A stretch of DNA of 64,000 nucleotides from Rhizobiales bacterium GAS188 (GCA_900104855.1 FNSS01000001.1:7449001-7513000); one strand, 5' to 3'. Counted from the stretch's first letter, positions 36,162 to 44,793 are shown. Made by a program: numbers and translations. The notes: a model not told the origin generated them from the letters alone.

Positions 36162-37586
36162 TCAAGCAGCTTGAGGCAGGCGGGGGTCGACCGGCCTTGC
36201 GGTGCCGAGGCCGAGCATGTCCTCGATGAGCTTCGCCGCGGCGAGGATGCGGCCTTCGCCACGCGGCGGCGCCGCGATCTGCAGCCCGACCGGCAGGCCG
36301 AGTTTCGTATGGCCGCAAGGCAGCGACAACGCCGGCGAGAACACGAGCGTGATCGCATAAGCGATGGCGAGCCAATCGATATAGGTCTCGAAGCGGTGGC
36401 CGGCGCATTCGGCGAGGTAGCGCTCGCCCACCGGGAAGGCCGCGCAGATGGTGGCTGGCGTCAGAAGCAGATCATAGGTCTCGAAGAAAGCGCTGGCGCG
36501 CTGGAACATCGCCACCCGCTGATGCTCGGCGCGCGCCGTGTCGGCGACCGTCAGGGCAAGCCCCTTCTCGATGTTCCAGACGACTTCGGGTTTTAGAAAT
36601 TCGCGATGCGTATCGAGGAGGCCTCCGAAGCTGATCGCGAAATTCTGGGCCCGCAAGATCTGGAAGCATTCATGCGCTTCGGAGAAATCGGGATGGGCTT
36701 CCTCGACGATCACCCCGTCGCCGGCGAGGCGCAGCGCCGCGGCGCGGGTGATGGCGGCGACCTCCGGATCGACCGGCGTGATGCCGAGATCGGCCGAATA
36801 GGCGACCCGCTTCGGCTTCCAGCCGGAACGCACCGCCTCACGAAAGCTCGGCGCCTCGCGCGGCAGCGACAGAGGGGCGCCGCGATGAGCACCGGACATG
36901 GCGTCGAGGAACAGCGCCAGATCCTCGACGGTGCGCGCCATCGGGCCCTGCACGCCGAGCGTCTGGTCGAGCTTCGTCGGCGCGTCCGAGGCGCAACGCC
37001 CGACGCTCGGCCGCAGCCCGACGACGCCGCAAAAGCTCGCGGGGTTGCGCAAACTGCCGCCCATATCCGAGCCATGCGCCAGCCAGGCCGTGCCGGAGGC
37101 GAGCGCCGCCGCGGCGCCCCCCGAGGAGCCAGCCGCCGAACGCGTGACGTCGTGCGGGTTCTTGGTCGCCCCGAACACCTCGTTGAAGGTGTTGGCGCCG
37201 GCGCCGAATTCCGGCGTGTTGGACTTGGCGTAGACGAGACCGCCCTCGGCCTCGATCATCTCGACCACGATATCGGAGCGCTCAGGCACGAAATCGGCGA
37301 AGACCAGCGAGCCTTTGGTCGTGCGCACACCGGCGACATTCGACAGATCCTTGATCGGCACCGGCAGTCCGGCGAGCAGGCCGCGCTCGCCGACCGGGCG
37401 GCGCATCAAGGCATCCGCCTCACGGCGCGCCCGGTCGAGGCATAAGGTCGGAAGGGCGTTGACGACGCCGTCCACCTCGGCGATGCGGGCCTCCAAGGCG
37501 TCGATGAGGTCGTGCGGCGAAACATCGCCCTTTCGCAGGCGCCCGACCAGATTGCACGCCGTCTCGCCGATCAATTCAGAACTCAT
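36162..37586 (-). CDS. amidase signature family protein
   Basis: The 474-residue protein has the amidase signature (TRSAAGSSGGAAAALASG) with its Ser-cisSer-Lys triad. The Lys is in PVPIKDLSNVAG, and the second Ser is in SDMGGSLRNPASFCG. It hydrolyses amides to acid and ammonia or amine. It is first in an operon with penicillin acylase, enoyl-CoA hydratase and a secreted protein, which suggests breakdown of an acylated amide compound. Confidence 0.9.
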   Translation of the reverse strand: MSSELIGETACNLVGRLRKGDVSPHDLIDALEARIAEVDGVVNALPTLCLDRARREADALMRRPVGERGLLAGLPVPIKDLSNVAGVRTTKGSLVFADFVPERSDIVVEMIEAEGGLVYAKSNTPEFGAGANTFNEVFGATKNPHDVTRSAAGSSGGAAAALASGTAWLAHGSDMGGSLRNPASFCGVVGLRPSVGRCASDAPTKLDQTLGVQGPMARTVEDLALFLDAMSGAHRGAPLSLPREAPSFREAVRSGWKPKRVAYSADLGITPVDPEVAAITRAAALRLAGDGVIVEEAHPDFSEAHECFQILRAQNFAISFGGLLDTHREFLKPEVVWNIEKGLALTVADTARAEHQRVAMFQRASAFFETYDLLLTPATICAAFPVGERYLAECAGHRFETYIDWLAIAYAITLVFSPALSLPCGHTKLGLPVGLQIAAPPRGEGRILAAAKLIEDMLGLGTARPVDPRLPQAA

Positions 37587-37630
37587 GATTTTCCCGATAA
37601 TCCCTTCTCGCCCATGGCGGAGTGCTTACC

Positions 37631-37681
37631 ATTCCAGGCTCATTATTCCAGGCCCATTTTCCAGGCCCATTATTCCGGGCC
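37631..37681. repeat. 14-bp tandem repeat, about 3.8 copies
   Basis: Copies of ATTCCAGGCCCATT begin at 37631, 37645, 37659 and 37672, the last being partial. It lies between the amidase gene and the truncated binding-protein remnant. Confidence 0.85.
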
Positions 37682-37689
37682 TTGGCCGC

Positions 37690-37863
37690 TCAATTCACGA
37701 GCGGGCAGCCGCCCTGCGACAGCGACCGGAAGGACTCCTCGGCCGAGATGGTCGAGAAGTCGTTGTGGGCGCCGATGCGGACAGGCTTGGCGGCCTCGGC
37801 AAAAGCGCCGGTCGGCCAGGCACTTGCGAGCGCCAGCCCGGCGACGAAGCCCCTGCGATCCAT
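37690..37863 (-). pseudogene. truncated ABC substrate-binding protein remnant
   Basis: The 57-residue frame begins with a Tat-like signal (MDRRGFVAGLALASAWPTGAFA) followed by KPVRIGAHNDFSTI, which resembles the start of branched-chain amino acid/urea-type binding proteins. It then ends abruptly. A full protein would be about 400 residues, so this is a 5' remnant. The missing transporter may once have fed the amidase operon. It lies next to the tRNA-Asn insertion site. Confidence 0.6.
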
Positions 37864-37912
37864 GGCGATCCTCCCTGGCCTTTGCGCGCGACGATCTGCC
37901 CGCAAAGACATC

Positions 37913-37940
37913 TTGCAGCAGCGCCGCAGCATGGTATAGG
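37913..37940 (+). promoter_or_regulatory. putative tRNA-Asn promoter
   Basis: TTGCAG (37913-37918) and TATAGG (37935-37940) are separated by 16 bp and lie 11 bp before the mature tRNA. The match to the sigma-70 consensus is moderate. Confidence 0.45.
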
Positions 37941-37951
37941 GGCGGCAGTGA

Positions 37952-38027
37952 TCCCCGATAGCTCAGTTGGTAGAGCGCGCGGCTGTTAACCGCTAGGTCG
38001 TAGGTTCGAGTCCTACTCGGGGAGCCA
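37952..38027 (+). tRNA. tRNA-Asn (GTT)
   Basis: The 76-base gene folds as a tRNA: a perfect 7-bp acceptor stem (TCCCCGA/TCGGGGA), a D arm (GCTCAGTTGGTAGAGC), an anticodon loop CTGTTAA with anticodon GTT, a T arm TAGGTTCGAGTCCTA, and encoded CCA. The integrative element begins at its 3' end. Confidence 0.97.
38013..38027. other. left attachment site (attL) of the element, approximate
   Basis: The recombinase frame reads from the element into the last 15 bases of tRNA-Asn, which places the chromosome/element junction at or near the tRNA 3' end. The exact core cannot be fixed because the right-hand copy is outside the window. Confidence 0.5.
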
Positions 38028-39656
38028 CTCCGGAACAAAACCGCGAACTTCGCGCGCCGCCGTTCCTACTACTCCAGGGGCGACAAGAGCTGTCAGCAGC
38101 TTCGATTTTGCGCCTTTGATGCGAATCTCGTGGTTTCCCACCTCGACGCGCTGGGCAAGTGCCTGAATATGATGCCTCCGATAGGTCCCATCCTCGGCTC
38201 GCAGCTTTTGCCTCGCCGCCGCTGCGAACCCTCCCAGAATACCCGGCGTGATCTCGACACGATGGCCTTTTCCCCTCCCCTCCGCACGATCGACATCAGC
38301 TCGCGCTGCGTCGCGGATGGTCCGGAGCTCCGCCAGCCTGCCCTTGAGGTTCTCATCTTGAAGGTCGGCTAGCCCGCTTTCGATGGCCGCATACAGTCGC
38401 GTGAGCTTGGCGTCCGCTTCCGCCGCCTGCTTCTTGAGCAGGATGACGCGGTCCTCGATTCGTTTAGCTCGAGCTTGCCGTCGCTCTAGGAGCGCAGCCA
38501 GCAGGTCGGTCAAACGCTCCTGGCTCAGCAGCCGCGTCTCCACGTGCTCGACGACCAGTTGATCGAGCACCCTCATCGGAATCGTCCGACCACGGCACCC
38601 GCTCCTTCCCTGGCGTGCCTTCGTGCAACAGGTGTAGTAGCGATAATGCTCTGCCTTGCCGGAGGTCCGTAGGCTCATGGCGCCGCCACAATCGGCGCAG
38701 AAGCAAATACCGCCGAGCAGCGTCGATCCACATGCGAAGCGTGGCGCCTTGAGCTGTGGGCTCCGTGCCCTCAATGCCTCTTGGACGGCATCGAATTCGC
38801 TTTTGTCGATGATCGCCGGTACGGTCACATCGACGACTTCGTTCTCGGGCTTCTCCATCTTCTTTCGCCAACTGTAGACGTTGAATCGGTGCTGCCCGAT
38901 ATACGTCGTCCGCGTGAGAATCTGGTGGACAGCTCCTGTGCCCCACCGTCCGCCTGTAGCCGTTCGGATTCCGCGTTTGTTGAGGTGCTGCGCGATCATT
39001 CGCATGCCCATCGGGCCGCTATCGCCTTCGCCATGCAGCGCAAGTCGAAACATCAGCCGGATGTGGTCGGCTTGCAAGAGGTCGATTTCGAGCTTCTTTT
39101 TTGTCCGGGCTCCACGCTGCTCGGCGGAGGCGATCCGATACCCATACGGCGGCCGCGAGCCGTTCCAGTAGCCTTGACGGGCGTTCTCACGCATCGCTCG
39201 CAGTGTGTGCTTGGCATTCTCCTTGGATTGGTATTCGTCGAAAAGCGCCATGATCTGCCTCATCATGACGCTCATCGGATCGTCGCCAAGATCTTGCGTG
39301 ACCGAGACAAGCCGCACGCCGTTCTTCGCCAGCTTGCGAACATAGAACTCGAGCTGAAACTGATCCCGAAAGAAGCGCGAGAACGAATGGACGAGGATGA
39401 TGTCAAAGAGCGGCGGACGTGCAGCGGCCGCGTCCATCATTCGTTGGAATTCGGGGCGACGATCGTCAGTGGCTGAGGCGCCCGGCTCGACATATTCGGA
39501 GACGACCTTCCAACCTTTTGCCTCTCCGTAAGTTGCGAGGTGCCGCCGTTGATCCGGGATGGATAGATCGTGTTCGGCTTGGCGACCCGTCGAGACTCGA
39601 AGATAGAGAGCGGCTCGAGGAGGTACAAGATGAGCGGAATCGACGATCGCATTCAT
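38013..39656 (-). CDS. large serine recombinase (site-specific integrase)
   Basis: The 547-residue protein has an N-terminal resolvase domain (ALYLRVSTGRQAEHDLSIPDQ, nucleophile Ser22; VHSFSRFFRD), a recombinase domain (SRPPYGYRIAS, GIRTATGGRWGTGAVHQIL) and a zinc ribbon (CFCADCGGAM...CCTKARQGRSGC). A coiled coil follows (about residues 395-470). It probably integrates and excises the element at tRNA-Asn. Its last residues and TAG stop (38013-38015) are read from within the tRNA gene, so the site of insertion supplies the C-terminus. Confidence 0.92.
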   Translation of the reverse strand: MNAIVDSAHLVPPRAALYLRVSTGRQAEHDLSIPDQRRHLATYGEAKGWKVVSEYVEPGASATDDRRPEFQRMMDAAAARPPLFDIILVHSFSRFFRDQFQLEFYVRKLAKNGVRLVSVTQDLGDDPMSVMMRQIMALFDEYQSKENAKHTLRAMRENARQGYWNGSRPPYGYRIASAEQRGARTKKKLEIDLLQADHIRLMFRLALHGEGDSGPMGMRMIAQHLNKRGIRTATGGRWGTGAVHQILTRTTYIGQHRFNVYSWRKKMEKPENEVVDVTVPAIIDKSEFDAVQEALRARSPQLKAPRFACGSTLLGGICFCADCGGAMSLRTSGKAEHYRYYTCCTKARQGRSGCRGRTIPMRVLDQLVVEHVETRLLSQERLTDLLAALLERRQARAKRIEDRVILLKKQAAEADAKLTRLYAAIESGLADLQDENLKGRLAELRTIRDAARADVDRAEGRGKGHRVEITPGILGGFAAAARQKLRAEDGTYRRHHIQALAQRVEVGNHEIRIKGAKSKLLTALVAPGVVGTAAREVRGFVPEWLPE

Positions 39657-39673
39657 GGATGGTCACCCGGCTT

Positions 39674-39907
39674 CTAGGCTGGACGACCGAATAGCTCATC
39701 CAGCAGTTCACCGAAATGGGTTTCGATGATGTCGAGCTCTAGCTCCGTGACTGGGATTTTGGTTAGCCAATCGTCGCTGACGGCCAGCGGTGACGTTGGC
39801 TCGCGACGCCGACCCGTATGCGCTCGTGGCTGGTGTCGAACGTAGTCGTAAAAGTCAACCTCACGCGAAGGCTCGTCAGCGTCAGACCGTCGTCGATTGT
39901 GCGCCAT
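39674..39907 (-). CDS. small hypothetical protein upstream of recombinase
   Basis: The 77-residue frame (MAHNRRRSDADEPS...; C-terminal ELELDIIETHFGELLDELFGRPA) ends 17 bp before the recombinase start, so the two are probably co-transcribed. The acidic C-terminal helix could bind a partner, such as a directionality or accessory factor. I do not recognise the family. An inverted repeat TGCGCCA/TGGCGCA flanks the start codon. A longer frame up to 40090 lacks support. Confidence 0.55.
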   Translation of the reverse strand: MAHNRRRSDADEPSREVDFYDYVRHQPRAHTGRRREPTSPLAVSDDWLTKIPVTELELDIIETHFGELLDELFGRPA

Positions 39908-40413
39908 GGCGCAATGGCGCACCGCAAGGTGCTCGCTGCAAGCTAATTTGACCACCTCAACGAAGGACCGTTGGAGCGAACCATCGCGAATTCGCAAAGC
40001 GGCGCGTACACCGGGGAGCGCTGGCGAGCTGTGGAATAGTGTGAAGACAGGGCATCGGCGATCCGGCAGGCATTCCCTAGAACACCTCATGCGTATGAGG
40101 ACCGGGTTAAGCAGGACGGCGACAGGAAGGTGCCCCCGACCTATGCCGCAATGTCAGCAATCTAGTGGATCGGGTCGGAGGAGCGCTACCATCAATCCCC
40201 CCGACAGAGTCTACCCCTGTTTGCACTGCATCTCGCCGCCGCGAAGAAAGCCGGCCCGAATTATTGTGACCGCCAGGGCAGCCGGCCGAACCTTTCCGAC
40301 AACTGGTTGAGGATCTCCGACCCCTTAGCTCCAGCGCTGGATGACCGCTGAACTAGAACTCAATCATGTCACCGAAACTTCCGATCGCGCGGTAGAGATA
40401 CATCCAGACAAAG

Positions 40414-40459
40414 CGTAAGCTTGGCGTCCGCGTCGGCCGCCTGTTTCTTCAGTGCAGCG
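40414..40459 (-). pseudogene. remnant of a second serine recombinase
   Basis: Translated on the minus strand, this short segment reads ALKKQAADADAKLT. The intact recombinase has LLKKQAAEADAKLT at its coiled coil (around 38400-38440). The DNA is also closely similar. The rest of the copy is lost, so an older or related integrase gene once lay here. Confidence 0.7.
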
Positions 40460-40642
40460 ATCCAACCCCTCGGCGCTCCGCATGCTGCTCGCGCCGCTTA
40501 GGCAGACCATACAAAAGCTCCTCGAGCCGGCTGGCTCCAATAGCCGGTCCTCCATGTAGGACCCGACCACTCGGAAACTCATTACCGGCCACTCCCCTCA
40601 ACCTAAGCAGCGGCGCGACTTGGGATGAAGGCGGGATATGCC

Positions 40643-40703
40643 TTGACAAGGGTGCATCCTCGGTTATGATCCGATTTACGGAACAGTATTCCTTAAATAG
40701 GAA
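40643..40703 (+). promoter_or_regulatory. iclR promoter with IclR-type operator
   Basis: TTGACA (40643-40648) and TATGAT (40665-40670) with a 16-bp spacer form a strong sigma-70-type promoter. Just past the expected start point lies GGAACAGTATTCC (40680-40692), followed by another GGAA at 40700, giving alternating GGAA/TTCC half-sites. IclR-family operators commonly carry this GGAA-N-TTCC symmetry, so autoregulation is likely. Confidence 0.6.
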
Positions 40704-40709
40704 CACCAA

Positions 40710-41507
40710 TTGAGCGGCAACTTATCGCTTGAGCGCGGACTTTCGGTCCTGAGAACTTTGCGGGACGCCGGAAGCGATCTGGGGGTCCGAGAAATTGCCC
40801 GCCGACTGGACTTGAGTGCGCCCGCCGTTCAGCGGATACTCAACACCCTGTCAGAGGAAGATTATGTTGAGCAAGATCCTGAATCCAGGAGGTATCGGTT
40901 AGGATACAATTTGCTTTCTCTCGCGCGTCACGCACTCAACCAAGATATCCTAATCCAAGTAAGCGAGCCGGAATTGTCGGCATTTGCCGGCGAAGATTGC
41001 TTTAATTCATTTCTCGGGACGCGGGTCAGCGGCAAGGGCCTTTATTTGCTTGCAATACAAAGCCGAAGTCCTGTGGTCATACGATCGTCTCCTGGCGATC
41101 AGTTTTCTCTTCATTCAACAGCGCTTGGGAAGGCGTTGCTGTGGGGCCTGGATCGGGACGAGGTCGGGGCCATTCTTGGCACGGGACCCCTTGAGAAGCT
41201 GACCGACAAAACCGCCACGACCGCTGACGCCCTCCTCGGACACCTCACGTCAGCGGTCGAACGCGGCTACACGACATCAATCGACGAAAATTTTGCCGGG
41301 TTGATCGCTGTCGGCGCACCCATTCTTTCCCCATCCGGCAGTGCCCTTGCAGCGATCAGCGTCGCTTACCCGCGCTCCGTTGGGCCTCGCGTCGATATCC
41401 CGGCCCTCGGCAAGCGGCTCGGACAGGCGGCCAACCGCATATCAGCCAGGCTGCGGCTCCCAGGATCACCGGCAACACAGTCAGGGGGGTCGCGAAATGC
41501 TGCTTAA
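40710..41507 (+). CDS. IclR-family transcriptional regulator
   Basis: The 265-residue protein has an N-terminal winged helix (LGVREIARRLDLSAPAVQRILNTLSEEDYV) and an IclR effector domain (LHSTALGKALLWGLDRDEV, GYTTSIDENFAGLIAVGAPI). The frame opens with a TTG at 40710. It overlaps the M24 gene by 11 bp and probably controls the whole uptake and catabolism cassette that follows. Confidence 0.9.
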   Translation: MSGNLSLERGLSVLRTLRDAGSDLGVREIARRLDLSAPAVQRILNTLSEEDYVEQDPESRRYRLGYNLLSLARHALNQDILIQVSEPELSAFAGEDCFNSFLGTRVSGKGLYLLAIQSRSPVVIRSSPGDQFSLHSTALGKALLWGLDRDEVGAILGTGPLEKLTDKTATTADALLGHLTSAVERGYTTSIDENFAGLIAVGAPILSPSGSALAAISVAYPRSVGPRVDIPALGKRLGQAANRISARLRLPGSPATQSGGSRNAA

Positions 41508-42690
41508 CAAGCCCCGACTGCTGGAGCGGATGAAGGATTTTTGCGTCGACGTCCTAATCGCGACGTCGCCCGAAAACGTGACGTATGTCAGCGGCTTCTG
41601 GGCGCTGCCGCAATGGATCAGGCGTGGCCCGCAAGTCTATGCGGTGTGGCCTCTGCCCGATAGAGGTGAGCCGGAGATCATCACCGGCACGAGCACGCTC
41701 GATCTTATCGCAGATCAGAACGTCGACGTGGCGAAGGTGCGCCGTTACGGCGAATTTCATGTTGAAGTCACCGATCTCGGCATACCCGATGCGGTCGACG
41801 GTCGTCATATGGAATTGCGGTCCTCGCGCAGCTACGAAGACGCCTTCTCGGCGTTGGCATCGGCGCTCGACGAATTGGACATTGCCAATACCAGAATCGC
41901 TATCGACGAATCCGGCATCGACCATTCCACTATCGAGAAACTGAAAGATCGTTTTCCGTCGACGAGGTGGCTGCCCGCCGCCGCAATTCTGCGGGATGTG
42001 CGGGCCGTGAAGACCGCGGAAGAAATCGAAAGGCTCCGTACGGTCGCCAGGATCGCCGAGCGCGCGGTCCATGCCGCGCTTTCAGTCGCTCAGGTCGGAG
42101 CGACGGAAATGGAACTTGCGCGCGCCTTCCACACGCAGACCGTACAGGACGATGCGCTTCCCGTACTAGGATGCATTGGGTTCGGGCAACGGGGCGCGCT
42201 CATGAACGTGCAGCCGTCGGCCCGTAGATTAAAGGGCGGCGAAGTCATTCGCTTCGATGTCGGAGGACGCTTTCGACATTACCGGGCCGACATAGCGCGC
42301 AACGCAGTGATCGGAGCGCTCCCGTCAGACGTCGTCCAAACGCACGCTGCACTTCTCGAAGGCGTCAGACGCGGAGCCGACGCTGTTCGGCCGGGCGTGC
42401 CAGCCGCCAAGGTGTTCGAAACTGTCATGGAGACCGTCCGAATGACCGGACTCCCCAACTACATCCGAGACCATGTCGGCCATGGAATCGGGCTCGACGG
42501 TTACGATGCCCCGATACTTTCTGCCCGAAGCGCCGACGTGATCGAGGAGGGCATGGTCGTCTGCATCGAGACGCCATACTACCGAAGCGGCGAATTCGGC
42601 ATCCAGGTCGAGGATATGTTCGTCGTCCGGCGCGATGGCGCCGAATTGCTGACCGAGACCGATGGCGCCTTGATCGAGATGCGCCTGTGA
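41497..42690 (+). CDS. M24-family metallopeptidase/creatinase-like hydrolase
   Basis: The 397-residue pita-bread hydrolase has a creatinase-type N-terminal domain and a catalytic domain with all five metal ligands: Asp in RFDVGG, Asp in RADIAR, His in HVGHGIGLD, Glu in CIETPYY and Glu in QVEDMFVV. It probably cleaves an Xaa-Pro dipeptide or a related C-N bond. The complete metal site argues against ectoine-hydrolase relatives that have lost it. It starts at ATG 41497 after AGGGGGG and ends overlapping the next gene (TGATG). Confidence 0.88.
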   Translation: MLLNKPRLLERMKDFCVDVLIATSPENVTYVSGFWALPQWIRRGPQVYAVWPLPDRGEPEIITGTSTLDLIADQNVDVAKVRRYGEFHVEVTDLGIPDAVDGRHMELRSSRSYEDAFSALASALDELDIANTRIAIDESGIDHSTIEKLKDRFPSTRWLPAAAILRDVRAVKTAEEIERLRTVARIAERAVHAALSVAQVGATEMELARAFHTQTVQDDALPVLGCIGFGQRGALMNVQPSARRLKGGEVIRFDVGGRFRHYRADIARNAVIGALPSDVVQTHAALLEGVRRGADAVRPGVPAAKVFETVMETVRMTGLPNYIRDHVGHGIGLDGYDAPILSARSADVIEEGMVVCIETPYYRSGEFGIQVEDMFVVRRDGAELLTETDGALIEMRL

Positions 42691-43958
42691 TGCGGTTCTC
42701 AGGCTTCGCATGCGTCAGATGCGGCGCGGAGTTCCCCACTGGACTCCGGATCGATTCCAACGGGTGTCCGTCGTGCTTCGACGTCGCGCCCTCCAACGTC
42801 CGTGTTATCTACGCCGCAGGTGAGGAGGGCGTCTCAGGGACGGCGCCAAGCGCGCACCGACTGTCATCCCTCTGGCGCTATGCCGACGCCTTGCCGTGCG
42901 CTGCCGAGAATGCGGTCTCTCTCGGCGAAGGGGGCACTCCGCTCATCTCTATCGGCCGCATCGGTACGCAACTTGGGCTGCCAAACCTCTTCATCAAGGA
43001 CGAAAGCAGAAATCCGACTTGGTCTCACAAAGACCGGTTCTCAACGGTCGCTGTCTCAATGGCGCGGCTCGCCGGTGCGAACGTGCTTGCAACTGCGTCA
43101 TCCGGAAACGGCGGAGCGTCGCTCGCAGCCTACGCGGCGCGGGCCGGTCTTCGATGTGTTGTCGTCACGTTCGCATCGGCCGCAGGGCCAATGATGGCCC
43201 AGGTCAGGGCGTATGGCGCGACGGTGCTGTCGATGGCGCAGAAGTTAGAGCGCTGGCCCGTGATCGCTCATGGTGTCGAGAAGTTTGGATGGTTTCCTGC
43301 GTCCCCCTTCAACGCCCCCGTCGTCGGTAGCCACCCGCTCGGTATCGAGGGCTACAAGACCCTGGCTTACGAGATCGTCGACCAGCTAGTGGGGATCGCG
43401 CCGGATTGGTGCGTGATGCCCGTCTGCTACGGCGATGCGCTTGCCGGGCTCTGGTACGGATTTCGTGAGCTTTTCGATCGGGGACGCATCCGTCACCTTC
43501 CGCGCCTAGCGGCCGCCGAAGCGCACGGATCTCTTCAGCGCGCCCTCGCGAGCGACAGTGATCGCATTCCAGATGTCCGCGCGAAGTTCGACTCGCTCGC
43601 GGTCTCCATCGGCACGACGCGCAGCGCCTTCCAGGCGCTTCAGGCTCTCCGACAATCGAACGGCGTGGCCGTCCCGATCGACAACAGGGGATTGGCCGTG
43701 CTCCAGCGTCAACTCGCCTCGACCGAGGGTCTCTTCCCGGAAGTGACGTCCGTGACGCCATTGGCAGCCGTGCGCGCACTGAGGAATCGCGGCGTCATGC
43801 GCGAAAGCGACCGCGTCGTAATCGTCACGACAGCGGGCGGCCTGAAGGATGTCGTTGCGGCGGGCGCCTCAGTTGAAGGACCCATATTTCAATCGGCTGA
43901 CGAGGCGATTGCGCAGCTTGGCGCATTCAAAACCAGTACATCTTCGTCACTGACCTGA
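42690..43958 (+). CDS. threonine synthase-like PLP enzyme
   Basis: The 422-residue fold-type II PLP enzyme has an N-terminal zinc ribbon (CVRCGAE...GCPSCFD), the PLP lysine in WSHKDRFSTVA, and the phosphate loop SSGNGGASLAAYAARAG. Threonine synthases of this branch make threonine from phosphohomoserine. In a catabolic cassette the enzyme may instead perform a beta- or gamma-elimination on the amino acid freed by the M24 hydrolase. The ATG at 42690 overlaps the M24 stop. Confidence 0.85.
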   Translation: MRFSGFACVRCGAEFPTGLRIDSNGCPSCFDVAPSNVRVIYAAGEEGVSGTAPSAHRLSSLWRYADALPCAAENAVSLGEGGTPLISIGRIGTQLGLPNLFIKDESRNPTWSHKDRFSTVAVSMARLAGANVLATASSGNGGASLAAYAARAGLRCVVVTFASAAGPMMAQVRAYGATVLSMAQKLERWPVIAHGVEKFGWFPASPFNAPVVGSHPLGIEGYKTLAYEIVDQLVGIAPDWCVMPVCYGDALAGLWYGFRELFDRGRIRHLPRLAAAEAHGSLQRALASDSDRIPDVRAKFDSLAVSIGTTRSAFQALQALRQSNGVAVPIDNRGLAVLQRQLASTEGLFPEVTSVTPLAAVRALRNRGVMRESDRVVIVTTAGGLKDVVAAGASVEGPIFQSADEAIAQLGAFKTSTSSSLT

Positions 43959-44046
43959 ACGATAGGCATAAGTCACTTCTGTCCAACACAAACATAAGAG
44001 CTCTAGCACCTCAGAAATCACTAGATAGCCGAAACAGGAGATCACA

Positions 44047-44793
44047 ATGTTGCTTCGAGCCATGGCGTTGGCCGCTCTTAGCTTAAGCGTCGTCGTTCCG
44101 CCCGCCTCTTACGCTGATGAAGCCGTCAAGATCGGCATCACCATGACCGGAATTCCTTTCACCTTCGTCGATCCCGCGACCTCGGAACCGGCTGGCGCTA
44201 TGGTAGACTTGGCGAAAGCTATAGCTTTGATCAACGGCTTCCAACCACAGTTCGAAATATCGCCATTCCCGGCCCTGATCCCGGCACTGACCACCGGAAG
44301 GATCAAAATAATCTCCGCGTCGATGTATATCACAGATAAGCGACGCGAGGTGATCAATTTCAGTGCGCCCGTCTACTCGTACGGCGAGGCCTTGTTCGTG
44401 TCATCAGCGGACAAAAGCGTCAACACGATCGAGGACCTTAAAGGAGCGACCGTCGGAGCCCCAGTCGGCTCCACGATGGCTGACGATCTTCTGGCGCGAC
44501 ATACATTTGGCGAGGTCAAGCAATACGATTCAATCTCAGACATCATCCGGGATGTAAGACTTGGGCGGATCAAGGCGGGTTTTGCCGATATGCCTATCAT
44601 CGCCTACCAAATTTCCCAGAATGGAAATTTGGGAATACGGATGATTGATGACTATAGGCCCATGCATGTCGGCGACATTGCATTGGCTGTGGCCAAGGGC
44701 GACGAGCAGCTCCTCAAGAAGATCGACGACGCGCTGAGAGATCTCAAGTCTCAGGGTAGAATTACCCAAATTCTTGCGCGATACGGTCTATGA
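44047..44793 (+). CDS. polar amino acid ABC transporter, substrate-binding protein
   Basis: The 248-residue family 3 solute-binding protein has a signal peptide (LLRAMALAALSLSVVVPPASYA). Body motifs include SMYITDKRREVINFSAPVY and EDLKGATVGAPVGSTMADDLL. It is the periplasmic binding component for the permease and ATPase downstream. Confidence 0.9.
   Translation: MLLRAMALAALSLSVVVPPASYADEAVKIGITMTGIPFTFVDPATSEPAGAMVDLAKAIALINGFQPQFEISPFPALIPALTTGRIKIISASMYITDKRREVINFSAPVYSYGEALFVSSADKSVNTIEDLKGATVGAPVGSTMADDLLARHTFGEVKQYDSISDIIRDVRLGRIKAGFADMPIIAYQISQNGNLGIRMIDDYRPMHVGDIALAVAKGDEQLLKKIDDALRDLKSQGRITQILARYGL

Noticed and set aside
34340-36229. 629-codon plus-strand open frame
   Set aside because: It is antisense to penicillin acylase, whose motifs are complete; the composition is typical of a shadow frame.
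39908-40090. N-terminal extension of the small gene upstream of the recombinase
   Set aside because: The extra 61 residues are Cys/Arg-rich and lack any recognisable signal; the Met at 39907 is better placed.
41497-43958. Ectoine degradation genes (EutD/EutB-like)
   Set aside because: The M24 protein keeps all five metal ligands, and the PLP enzyme has a threonine-synthase zinc ribbon rather than a dehydratase layout.
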